In this document: positions 28,556 through 36,401 of the stretch, piece by piece
How the letters are laid out: each line of letters opens with the position of its first letter
Numbering within the stretch: position 1 is the first letter of the stretch
Source: Cryobacterium shii
Lineage (GTDB): Bacteria; Actinomycetota; Actinomycetes; Actinomycetales; Microbacteriaceae
DNA: 61,746 bases
Direction: 5' to 3'
Assembly (NCBI RefSeq): GCF_004402595.1
Contig: NZ_SOFY01000060.1
Location: forward strand, 1-61,746
Notes under the pieces: model-generated
Told to the model about the DNA's origin: nothing
Database searches by the model: none
Seen by the model: the letters and a program-made list of their open reading frames with translations, nothing else
Translations under genes and position numbers: made by a program

Positions 28556-29533
28556 CTAGGTCTGGTCCGTCGGCTCCAAAGGCAGATCCTTGTGCGTGTA
28601 CGGGATCATGTTCATTGTTGCCACGACGTCAGACGTCGCTGCCATCGAAACACCGGCCTGGGTCATCCGCCGGATGAGGTTCCAGTCCCCCGGCTCGTCC
28701 AGGAGCCAGGCATCAATGCTGTACTCAAAGACATCCGCTAGTTGGCGCAAGTAAAGCGCCCCCTGGAAACTGAACTGGCTGATCATCGGAGGCTCGCTCC
28801 AGATCCGCACCTCGTCACCGGTGACCAGGTTCTTCTGGACGAGGGCTCCGTACGCCAATTCGGCGTGCTGGGATCGCGCGAGAGACACCAGCTTCTCGAT
28901 GTGGTCGGGAGTGAACTCGTCGTCGTCGTCCAACGGCGCAATCCACGACCCGGTCGACAATCGGGCCGCACGGTTAGCGGCAGGAGTCCCCGCCACCATC
29001 CAGCGACTGCGCGAATCTTCCGGGTACGAACCACGTTGCTCCAATTCGTGGAAGCTGATCCGGGAATCGCCGAGAGCCGCGATTGCACGGCGCGTGCGCT
29101 CGTTGGGGCCGTCATTGACCACGACGATCTCGAATCTCTCGTAGGTCTGCGCGAGGACTGAGGCCAACGCGACATCGATCAGTTCTTCGGTCTTGCTGTA
29201 CGAAGCGATTCGGACGGAAACCAGGGGCTCCGGGTCCTGGAAAACCATTGCGTACTGCGGAGTCCGCCGAATTTGCGCCAGTTCGCTGCGAAGGCGCTCC
29301 AGGTCGTCCAGCTGCCGACGAAGAACCTCGGTCTGGGCAACCATGCGGCGCCGGAGATATTCGAATTCCTCGTGGGTTGCAGCCTTCATGTGCTCCAAGG
29401 GGGCACGCCATTCGCCGCGATGGAGTTCCTCGTACTCCAAATACTCGTGAAAAGCCGCCGTGGTCGTCCGCACGTTCACGCCGACCAGCTGGTTGACGAT
29501 GGCGTCACGAATTTTGCCGATCCGCCGACTCAT
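28556..29533 (-). CDS. Glycosyltransferase family 2 with N-terminal coiled coil
   Basis: A 325-residue protein. Residues ~35-95 form a charged heptad-like helix (HEEFEYLRRRMVAQTEVLRRQLDDLERLRSEL region) predicted as a coiled coil. From ~108 there is a GT2 domain: VSVRIASYSKTEELI, VVNDGPNERT and PLDDDDEFTP as the metal motif. The coiled coil may dimerise the enzyme or tether it to a chain-length or transport partner. It is the last gene of the nine-gene leftward operon and overlaps the aminotransferase stop (ATGA). Confidence 0.83.
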   Translation of the reverse strand: MSRRIGKIRDAIVNQLVGVNVRTTTAAFHEYLEYEELHRGEWRAPLEHMKAATHEEFEYLRRRMVAQTEVLRRQLDDLERLRSELAQIRRTPQYAMVFQDPEPLVSVRIASYSKTEELIDVALASVLAQTYERFEIVVVNDGPNERTRRAIAALGDSRISFHELEQRGSYPEDSRSRWMVAGTPAANRAARLSTGSWIAPLDDDDEFTPDHIEKLVSLARSQHAELAYGALVQKNLVTGDEVRIWSEPPMISQFSFQGALYLRQLADVFEYSIDAWLLDEPGDWNLIRRMTQAGVSMAATSDVVATMNMIPYTHKDLPLEPTDQT

Positions 29534-30660
29534 GACAGGCCTGCCAGAGCGCGAAGGGTCGAGATCACTAGGTCGACGTCAGCGGGATCCATGTCCTGGT
29601 GCACGGGCAGAGAAATACCCGTCGCCACAGCGTGCTCGGTGGCGGGCAGGGATCCGATGCGTGCTGAAGTCTTGAAGTAGTCCTGCCGGTGCACGGCCGG
29701 GGAATAGTAGCTCCTGGCCTCTACACCCGCGCTCTGGAGCAGGGCGAGCGCTCGCTTCTGGCTGGCAGTATCCGGCAGGCCAACCGTCGCGAAACACACC
29801 GACGAAAACTCGATCTGCTGGGGAAAGCGGAAAAAGGGCCGCGGCAACTCGTCACGGTATCGATTCACGACGGTTCGTCGCGTTGTCAGCGCGCGGTCGA
29901 GCGTGGACAATTGTCGCAGCCCGATCGCAGCGTTGATCTCCTGCAATTTGGCGTTCAGTCCAAGCGACGTCGCCCCACCCCCGGAAGCGTTGAAACCGAA
30001 GTTCTGGAACGAGCGTAGGCGGGACACCAGATCAACATCTGAAGAGACCACCGCGCCGCCCTCCCCCACTGCCAGGGGCTTCGTAGCGTGGAACGAGAAC
30101 ACCTCGCACACGCCCGCGCGCCCGACCTTCGAGCCGTCGGCATAGTCAGAACCGAATCCGGCCGCCGAATCGATGACCAGCGGAAGTCCAGTTTCCCGCG
30201 CCCAGCGGTCCCATTCGTCGACCCGGGAATTGCCGATCCCGAACGTGTTGCACAAGAGGATGCCCGCGACTTGATTCCCGAACTCGGCGTGCGCCGTCTG
30301 GGCAGCCACCAAGTCAGGCTGGAGCGTGTCCGCCTCGACGTCGATGAACAGTGGCTGGTAACCGCACCAGTCGATTGCCTGAGGACCTGCCGCGAAGGTG
30401 AAGGACGGCACGATGATGAACTTCGAGCCGTCGCCACGTCCGATGACCTCGGATAGGGCCGCCATAAGCCCCAATGTGGCATTGGCGAAGGTGGCCGCTT
30501 TGAATCCCGGGCCGACATAGGACGCGAGGGCCTCCGAGAATTCCCGTTCGTAGGGACCGAAGTTCGTGTACCAATTCGCCTCGACGATCCGGCCCATGTC
30601 GGCCGCGATGTCCTCTGCCCGAGGGAACGACGGCCGAATGAATGGAACCTTATATGACAC
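29530..30660 (-). CDS. DegT/DnrJ/EryC1/StrS family sugar aminotransferase
   Basis: A 376-residue PLP enzyme. The Schiff-base lysine is K194 in FSFHATKPLAVGEGGA; D164 in LVIDSAAGFG fits the PLP-ring-binding aspartate; the C-terminus has the substrate-binding ARSYYSPAVHRQ segment. These enzymes convert NDP-4-keto-6-deoxy sugars to 4-amino sugars; the SFHATK variant is like VioA/PglE-type enzymes. The GTG at 30660 is used (GAGGA 8 nt upstream, overlapping the upstream stop by 11 nt). Combined with RmlB (39735-40721), dTDP-viosamine or dTDP-Fuc4N are the likely products; which one cannot be seen. Confidence 0.85.
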   Translation of the reverse strand: MSYKVPFIRPSFPRAEDIAADMGRIVEANWYTNFGPYEREFSEALASYVGPGFKAATFANATLGLMAALSEVIGRGDGSKFIIVPSFTFAAGPQAIDWCGYQPLFIDVEADTLQPDLVAAQTAHAEFGNQVAGILLCNTFGIGNSRVDEWDRWARETGLPLVIDSAAGFGSDYADGSKVGRAGVCEVFSFHATKPLAVGEGGAVVSSDVDLVSRLRSFQNFGFNASGGGATSLGLNAKLQEINAAIGLRQLSTLDRALTTRRTVVNRYRDELPRPFFRFPQQIEFSSVCFATVGLPDTASQKRALALLQSAGVEARSYYSPAVHRQDYFKTSARIGSLPATEHAVATGISLPVHQDMDPADVDLVISTLRALAGLS

Positions 30661-31345
30661 GTAACCAGTCCTCACTGGCACGCACCCTGCGTGCCGGAAT
30701 CCCCAGATAAACGGAATCGGGCTCGGCGTCTGTGAGCAATACCGCGCCCGCCCCGAGAATTGTCCCGGAGCCGACGGATACTCCGCTGGACACGACTGCC
30801 CCGATCCCCAGGAACACTCCATGCCCCAAGACACATCTCCCCGCAACGTGCACCCCCGGAGAGATGGTGACATAGTCACCGATGTCCGTACCGTGGCCGA
30901 TCGTCGAGGCCGGATTGACAACGACGTGCCGGCCCAGCCGGACGAATGACGAGACAACAGAATGCGGCGCCACGATACAACCCCCCGCGAGCGAAGCGCT
31001 GGAAGCAACGTATGCGCTGGGGGCGATGATCGTGGTGTACTGGGTTCCCGCCCAAGCGTGGACCAGCTCCCGACGGAGGCCGGGGGCACCCACGGCCGCC
31101 GTCACCGGCAACACGTACAGGTCCGGACTCGATGCCTCGACGTCGACCTGCCATGGACGTGCGTCGTCGAGGTAGTGGCCAGTGACGGCCCGGTAGGCGG
31201 AGCTCACTGAGCCGCCGTATTCCAGAACCTCGGCCGCGAGTCCCCCATCACCGAGAAGTACCCGGGTCGGCCGGGCCGTGGCTTGAGCGTGACCACGTGG
31301 GACGTCAGCGCCCGGCCGTGTGGTGGGCGCGAGGCCGTCTACCAC
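30650..31345 (-). CDS. PglD-like sugar acyltransferase (hexapeptide repeat), second copy
   Basis: A 231-residue protein with a small N-terminal domain (TRVLLGDGGLAAEVLEY) and a left-handed beta-helix, with IGHGTDIGDYVTISPG containing the putative catalytic histidine and closing YLGIPARRV. It sits directly upstream of the DegT aminotransferase, the classical aminotransferase-N-acyltransferase pairing of 4-amino-sugar pathways. Start GTG 31345 overlaps the upstream GT2 stop by 7 nt, but its ribosome binding site is weak, so the N-terminus is uncertain. Two PglD-like copies in one locus suggest two acyl groups or two amino sugars. Confidence 0.8.
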   Translation of the reverse strand: MVDGLAPTTRPGADVPRGHAQATARPTRVLLGDGGLAAEVLEYGGSVSSAYRAVTGHYLDDARPWQVDVEASSPDLYVLPVTAAVGAPGLRRELVHAWAGTQYTTIIAPSAYVASSASLAGGCIVAPHSVVSSFVRLGRHVVVNPASTIGHGTDIGDYVTISPGVHVAGRCVLGHGVFLGIGAVVSSGVSVGSGTILGAGAVLLTDAEPDSVYLGIPARRVRASEDWLRVI

Positions 31346-32430
31346 CTCACACGTCGCCGGGCCTTGCCGGCAAGGGCGCGTCCATATCGGACCGCACGTA
31401 CGAAGCCCCGGAGGGGTCTCGCGAGCCTCCATGCCGGACTGTGGACCAATGCATTGAGCTCGTTGCGGGCTCCTCGACCCGCCAGAAGCCACCGCACATC
31501 CGTGACACTTCCAGACGGTAGCACCAGCGTCGACCCGTCGAGCTTCTCCCAGACCCGAGCCTCAGACCAGGCCCACGAGTCCTTCGAATGGTCGGTATAA
31601 GAGGACGCTCCGCCTTCCCAACGACGGTAAATGGCGGTGAGAGCATTGACGTCATCCACGCCGCACATGGTGGACCCTCGCAGAATCATGTCCCAGTCCT
31701 CACACACTGTGAGGTCCTCATCGAATTCCAGCCCGTAGGTGACGAAAAGGCTCCGGGGGAAGGCCCACGACATGAATGGGGAGTAGTTGACCTCAAAGTG
31801 AGCGAGCTGGTCAAACTCCCGCGGGTAGGCGGCCTTGGGCCAGGAGATGGTTCGAAAACCTTCCTGTGCCTGGGGCCATTTCTCAGGAGCGACGTTTTGG
31901 ACGGCGACCACCCCACGCAGCAACCGGCCGCTGCTCGTCTCCGCAACACGCTCAAATTCGGCAACCCAATTCCCGAATAGGAGGTCGTCATCGTCAAAGA
32001 CGGCGATGTAGCGTCCCGTCGCAGCGTGAATGCCCGCGTTGAGCGGCCGCGCGCGGTTCCCGCCTTTGACCTCCAGAATGCGGATCCGTCCGCCGAAGGA
32101 CGCCGGCTGCGAGGCAATGATCTTCCGCACCGCTGCGGCGCCGACCGGGTCGGAGTCGTGGTCGATGACGATGACCTCGAAGTCCTGGCTCGTTTGCCCG
32201 GCAAGGCAGAGAAGGGCATCCTTGATGGGCTCCAGCCGGCGCCCCTGAGTTCTGAGCAGGACGCTCAGGAACGGCCCGTCGGCGACCGGCTCAGCGATCG
32301 CTTCCTGGACTGCGTGCAAGGCGCTCGCAAGGCGGGGGTCAATCGCAGGCTCGGAGAGCAGGTGATCTACCAGCCCGGAGATCGATGACGTGCGCACGGT
32401 GGCGACTGCCTCAGAAACGGTGGACGGCAT
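31339..32430 (-). CDS. Glycosyltransferase family 2
   Basis: A 363-residue GT2 enzyme: FLSVLLRTQGRRLEPIKDAL, VIDHDSDPVG, and VFDDDDLLF as the metal motif near residue 160. A CEDWDMILR segment is typical of GT2 proteins of O-antigen-like clusters. Start ATG at 32430 is well supported (GGAGG 6 nt upstream) although the upstream frame continues open. It overlaps the preceding GT2 gene by 20 nt. Confidence 0.85.
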   Translation of the reverse strand: MPSTVSEAVATVRTSSISGLVDHLLSEPAIDPRLASALHAVQEAIAEPVADGPFLSVLLRTQGRRLEPIKDALLCLAGQTSQDFEVIVIDHDSDPVGAAAVRKIIASQPASFGGRIRILEVKGGNRARPLNAGIHAATGRYIAVFDDDDLLFGNWVAEFERVAETSSGRLLRGVVAVQNVAPEKWPQAQEGFRTISWPKAAYPREFDQLAHFEVNYSPFMSWAFPRSLFVTYGLEFDEDLTVCEDWDMILRGSTMCGVDDVNALTAIYRRWEGGASSYTDHSKDSWAWSEARVWEKLDGSTLVLPSGSVTDVRWLLAGRGARNELNALVHSPAWRLARPLRGFVRAVRYGRALAGKARRRVRW

Positions 32431-33307
32431 AGTTGCCTCCGATAAATTGTGCAACTGTGTGGGAGGAATCCACCGGGAGCGGCAGTGTCCCCTCTGATCG
32501 TCTGCGTTCGAAGCTCTCGACCACTTTCCGAGCGACTTCGGTCCCCTCCGCGCGGAATTGGCGTACGAGCTTTGACACCAGATCTGGGCGCGAGTACTTG
32601 TGTGCCAGAAAGATAGCCGCCTCTGCCGAGAAGTAGACTTCCGCACTGCTGGCAGGCCAGTCGGCGGTCACTGTCAGGCGCTTGTCATGGAAGACCCGTG
32701 CCGCCGGTTCGTACACGACCCGATAGCCCGCGAGCCTCAGCTGCCACGAGTAGTCGACGTCGTCGCAATACAGGAAGAAGGTCTTCGAGTCGAAGCCGTG
32801 CACACGGTCGAACGCGAGCCGCGGCGTCAGAGCGCAGGCTGTCGAGGCCCAACTTGTGTTGCCTGTCGCCACCTCGTAATCCTTGGGGTGTTCCAGGGGG
32901 ACCTGGCGAGCCTCGGCTATACCGACTGAGCCGACAACCACGCGCGCCAGAGCTTCAACGGCGTCGGGTGCGACCACAGCGTCCGGATTGAGGATAAGTA
33001 TGAGATCTGAGACGGCCTTTGGCGCAAGCGCGTTGTGACCGGCGGCGGAACCCAGGTTCGCCCCAAAAACGTGGTACTCGAACGACCCACCCTGGTCGAG
33101 GACCAGAGACCGGATGTCCGCCTGGTGAGACGCGTCGAGAACTTCGACGTCACTGCAATCTCCGAGCAGCAGGGACCATTCGCCGATCAAACCCTCTGCC
33201 CGAGCCCACTTGACGGACGTTGCCACGGCCTCCGCCGCTCGCACGATTTCCCGAGGCGCGTTCCCGAAAAGAACGGACTGTACAACGAGACTGCGCACGT
33301 CAGGCAC
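32411..33307 (-). CDS. Glycosyltransferase family 2 (rhamnosyltransferase-like)
   Basis: A 298-residue GT2 enzyme. FGANLGSAAGHN, LILNPDAVV and the FFLYCDDVDYSWQLRLAGYR block (a D-D-V-D variant of the rhamnosyltransferase E-D-V-D motif) place it with WbbL-like transferases. Start GTG at 33307 overlaps the upstream epimerase stop by 8 nt and has AAGGTGGG 8 nt upstream. L-rhamnose or a 6-deoxyhexose donor is likely by family and by the rml genes nearby, but not proven. Confidence 0.82.
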   Translation of the reverse strand: MPDVRSLVVQSVLFGNAPREIVRAAEAVATSVKWARAEGLIGEWSLLLGDCSDVEVLDASHQADIRSLVLDQGGSFEYHVFGANLGSAAGHNALAPKAVSDLILILNPDAVVAPDAVEALARVVVGSVGIAEARQVPLEHPKDYEVATGNTSWASTACALTPRLAFDRVHGFDSKTFFLYCDDVDYSWQLRLAGYRVVYEPAARVFHDKRLTVTADWPASSAEVYFSAEAAIFLAHKYSRPDLVSKLVRQFRAEGTEVARKVVESFERRRSEGTLPLPVDSSHTVAQFIGGNYAVHRF

Positions 33308-34394
33308 GAGCGATGCCCACCTTGGATTCCAGCTCTGACCCAATCCACGCCTGAAGTGCAGCGAGTCCGCGTTCCACGCTCCAACGTGGGGTCCACTCAA
33401 GTTCACGAAGCGTGTCATCGATGACGCAGGCAGCGAAACGCACGTCTCCATCTCGGTACGCGCCATTCACCACAGGAGCAGGGGCACCGTAGTAGTCCGC
33501 GATCGCCTGCGCCAGCTGCTCAATCGTCGTCGCAACTCCTGACCCGACATCGAGCACCGGCAGGGGGGCACCGGACTGGCGCTTGAGGACCGCGACGAAG
33601 GCATCAGCCACGTCCTCGATGTAGACCAGGTCGCGAACGATCTGACCGTCTTCGTACAGTGGGATCGTTTTGCCTTCCCGAGCCCACTGGGAGAACAGGG
33701 ACACAATGCCCGTGTACGAGTTTATGAGGGACTGACCCGGTCCATATACGTTCTGGAGGCGAAGAATGGAGATGCGCACGTCGTGCGATCCGCCCCACGC
33801 AGAGAGGATGTTCTCCTGGGCGAGCTTCGTTGCTCCGTACACGCTCGTCGGAGCCGGAACGCTCTCTGCCGCAAGGCTCGCTAATCCCGTAGCGTCAGGG
33901 AAATCCCATTGTCCGGCCTCGAACTGGGCGTGAGAGCGCTGACCCGGACGGAAAACCGTTCCGTCGCTTTTCTCCCATCGGCCCTCCCCATAGACGGCGC
34001 GACTGCTGCTCAGAACGATGTGGGTCGGAAGGTGGTCCGTGCGACCCAGTGCGTCCAGCATCTCGGTCGTCCCGACCACGTTGACCAAGGCGTGTCGGCT
34101 GGCTTCATGCAGGGATTGAGCAGTCCCTGTTTCGGCGGCGAGGTGGATGATGATGTCCGGCTTCACGCCGGCCAGAGCCGAATCCCAGACCGCAGGGTCC
34201 GTCACGTCCCCCACGATCAGTTCGGCGGACTCATGGAGGTCGGCCGGCCGCGAACCGCTCGCGTGAACCTGAGGGTGCAGGGAATCGAGGACCACCCACC
34301 GGTCATATTGCTGTGCCAGTTTCTGAGACAAAGCGCTGCCGATAAAGCCCGCGCCGCCCGTCACCAATACTGTCGAGGAATTCTTTGCAGTCAC
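33300..34394 (-). CDS. NAD-dependent epimerase/dehydratase, possible dTDP-L-rhamnose 4-epimerase
   Basis: A 364-residue extended SDR: TGGAGFIG nucleotide motif (residues 12-19), SSSRAVYGEG, catalytic Y-G-A-T-K (VYGATK) and RLQNVYGPGQS. The insertion with RPGQRSHAQFEAGQWDFP is one I associate with dTDP-L-rhamnose 4-epimerases, which make dTDP-6-deoxy-L-talose; this sub-assignment is from memory and moderate. Start GTG 34394 lies 1 nt after the acyltransferase stop. The rml genes 5 kb away could supply its substrate. Confidence 0.78.
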   Translation of the reverse strand: MTAKNSSTVLVTGGAGFIGSALSQKLAQQYDRWVVLDSLHPQVHASGSRPADLHESAELIVGDVTDPAVWDSALAGVKPDIIIHLAAETGTAQSLHEASRHALVNVVGTTEMLDALGRTDHLPTHIVLSSSRAVYGEGRWEKSDGTVFRPGQRSHAQFEAGQWDFPDATGLASLAAESVPAPTSVYGATKLAQENILSAWGGSHDVRISILRLQNVYGPGQSLINSYTGIVSLFSQWAREGKTIPLYEDGQIVRDLVYIEDVADAFVAVLKRQSGAPLPVLDVGSGVATTIEQLAQAIADYYGAPAPVVNGAYRDGDVRFAACVIDDTLRELEWTPRWSVERGLAALQAWIGSELESKVGIARA

Positions 34395-34395
34395 T

Positions 34396-35658
34396 TTAAT
34401 CTTCCTTCATTTGCGAAACAACGGGCACGGGGGCCACGGTAGACGTTACCGGTACTGGCTGTGCGGTACGGAGGGGCCGCAAGCTTCTCGCCTTGTCGAA
34501 CCAGTGGCTCCAGCCTCTGCCGGGGCCCCAGTCTTTGAGAGCCATCGCGCGTTTCTCCACAAGATGCCAACTCAACCAGGCGCAGCCAAAGGTGAGTACC
34601 AGGGCGATCAGCGCATAGGGAAAGTATCCGAACTTGTACCATCCGAGATGGGCCGTGACTTGCTGTACCAAGAATCCGTAAATGTAGACCCCGTAGGAAT
34701 AGTCGTTCTTCGATCCAACCCACTGCACCTGACGCGGGAGGCTGGCGGCGAGGTACAGCACGAAATACGTTCCCGCGATGACGCCGATCGTCATGAAACC
34801 GCCATAGCGAAGGCTCAGAAGCAGGACCAGGCCAGAAAGTATCCCGAGACCGTTTCCGTACACGATCTTTTTGGAGTAGACGGCGATGGAGGCGCCGAGC
34901 ATGAATGTGAAGGTCAGCGTGATCCGCTGCGTGTCCGATAGGTAAGGCGCAATCGCCGCCAGACCGCTGGGGTTCGTCACGTTCACGATTTGGATCACGA
35001 AGAGAAGCATCGTCACGATCGGCACCAGGATCTTCGCTTTGTAGAAGACACCGAATGCCACTCCCGCGCCGATGAGCAGGTAGCACTGCCACTCGTAGAT
35101 CAGCGTCCAGATTGAACCGTTGAAGACGCTCGCTCCCACCTCGCGTCCGTACGGAGTCGTCGTCGCAAAGATGTCATAGATGCCGTAGGTGCCAATGTTC
35201 AGCGTCCAGTTCGCCGTGAAATAGTTCAGCGGGTTGTTCGGGGCGAGGGTGAAGTAGTTCGAGATGGCGTGGCCCGTGGTGACCCAGACGATGGGTGCGA
35301 TCACGAGGGCGGTCAGGAGGAGAACAGTCCAATACGCAGGAAAGATCCGGAGGACACGTCGCCACAGGAACTGAACGACGTCCGAGGACATCCCGCTCTT
35401 CGCGATCAGGTATCCGCTGATGGCAAAGAAGCCGGCGACCGCCAGGCTACCCAGCGACGCTTGGTCTCGGGTGAGCCGAAAAAAGGGGTCCGCGCCGTAG
35501 CCGCCGAGTGGGAAAGCATGGTCGAAGATCACCACCGACGCGAGGATCAGGCGGATCAGCCCCAGGGAGTTCCTGTGGCCGCCCAGAGCCTCGGAAATCG
35601 AGATCTGCACTTTTTCCTTCTCGCTCACTGGAGCCGCGGTGCCAGGAAGGGACGTCAC
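34396..35658 (-). CDS. Acyltransferase 3 family (OafA/YrhL-like) membrane O-acyltransferase
   Basis: A 420-residue membrane protein with about ten helices. The N-terminal GLIRLILASVVIFDHAFPLGG carries the R/H pair (H47 in FDHAF) expected in acyltransferase-3 proteins, followed by FFAISGYLI and a basic LWRRVLRIFPAYW loop. The family O-acetylates or otherwise O-acylates surface glycans, taking acyl groups across the membrane. GTG at 35658 overlaps the ABC ATPase stop (GTGA). It lacks a C-terminal SGNH domain, so it is the short form. Confidence 0.86.
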   Translation of the reverse strand: MTSLPGTAAPVSEKEKVQISISEALGGHRNSLGLIRLILASVVIFDHAFPLGGYGADPFFRLTRDQASLGSLAVAGFFAISGYLIAKSGMSSDVVQFLWRRVLRIFPAYWTVLLLTALVIAPIVWVTTGHAISNYFTLAPNNPLNYFTANWTLNIGTYGIYDIFATTTPYGREVGASVFNGSIWTLIYEWQCYLLIGAGVAFGVFYKAKILVPIVTMLLFVIQIVNVTNPSGLAAIAPYLSDTQRITLTFTFMLGASIAVYSKKIVYGNGLGILSGLVLLLSLRYGGFMTIGVIAGTYFVLYLAASLPRQVQWVGSKNDYSYGVYIYGFLVQQVTAHLGWYKFGYFPYALIALVLTFGCAWLSWHLVEKRAMALKDWGPGRGWSHWFDKARSLRPLRTAQPVPVTSTVAPVPVVSQMKED

Positions 35659-36401
35659 AGGTTTCCTCCAAAGGAAAGCGAGTCGAGATAAGCGCTGATG
35701 GTGGGGGTGGCCTCGCCCGCCGTAACGAGTTCACCGTGATTGAGCCAAGCTGCGTGGTCACACATGTCCTGAACAGTCGACATGGAGTGACTGACGAGAA
35801 TGACGGTCTTACCCGCCTCTTTGAAGTCGACGAACTTGAGCCTGCACTTCTCCTGGAATTCCGCGTCTCCGACGGCGAGAACCTCGTCCACGACCAAAAC
35901 GTCCGGGTCGACGTTGATCGCGATCGCGAAGCCCAGGCGCACATACATCCCTGACGAGTAGTTCTTGACCGGCTGGTCAATGAACTGCTCGACCCCGGAG
36001 AAGTCGACGATCTCATCGAACTTACGGGTGATCTCCTTCTTGGACATGCCCAGAATCGAACCGTTAAGGAAAACATTGTCCCTTCCGGAAAGCTCGGGAT
36101 GGAACCCGGAACCCACCTCCAGAAGTGCGGCGAGACGGCCTCTCGACGTGATCGTCCCCTTTTCCGGGTAGTAGATCTTCGCAAGGCACTTCAACAGCGT
36201 GGATTTGCCTGAACCGTTGCTTCCGATTAGTCCGAATGTCGAACCGGTGGGTACTTCAAATGAAATATCCTTCAGCGCCCAGAAATCCTCGTGGACGGAG
36301 CGTCGACCACGCATGATGGTCGACTTCAGGGACTGGTTTCGCTCGTGATAGAGGCGGAAGCTCTTGCTCAGCCCATCCACCTTCACAGCTATGTCACTCA
36401 C
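35655..36401 (-). CDS. ABC transporter ATP-binding protein, polysaccharide/teichoic acid export type (Wzt/TagH-like)
   Basis: A 248-residue nucleotide-binding domain with Walker A GSNGSGKST (about residues 60-68), Q-loop region, signature YSSGMYVRLGFA, Walker B VLVVDEVLAVGD and a switch histidine in LVSHSM. It is the short form without the C-terminal carbohydrate-binding domain that many Wzt proteins carry. With the permease gene (ATGA overlap upstream) it would form an exporter for a finished undecaprenyl-linked glycan. Confidence 0.92.
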   Translation of the reverse strand: MSDIAVKVDGLSKSFRLYHERNQSLKSTIMRGRRSVHEDFWALKDISFEVPTGSTFGLIGSNGSGKSTLLKCLAKIYYPEKGTITSRGRLAALLEVGSGFHPELSGRDNVFLNGSILGMSKKEITRKFDEIVDFSGVEQFIDQPVKNYSSGMYVRLGFAIAINVDPDVLVVDEVLAVGDAEFQEKCRLKFVDFKEAGKTVILVSHSMSTVQDMCDHAAWLNHGELVTAGEATPTISAYLDSLSFGGNL

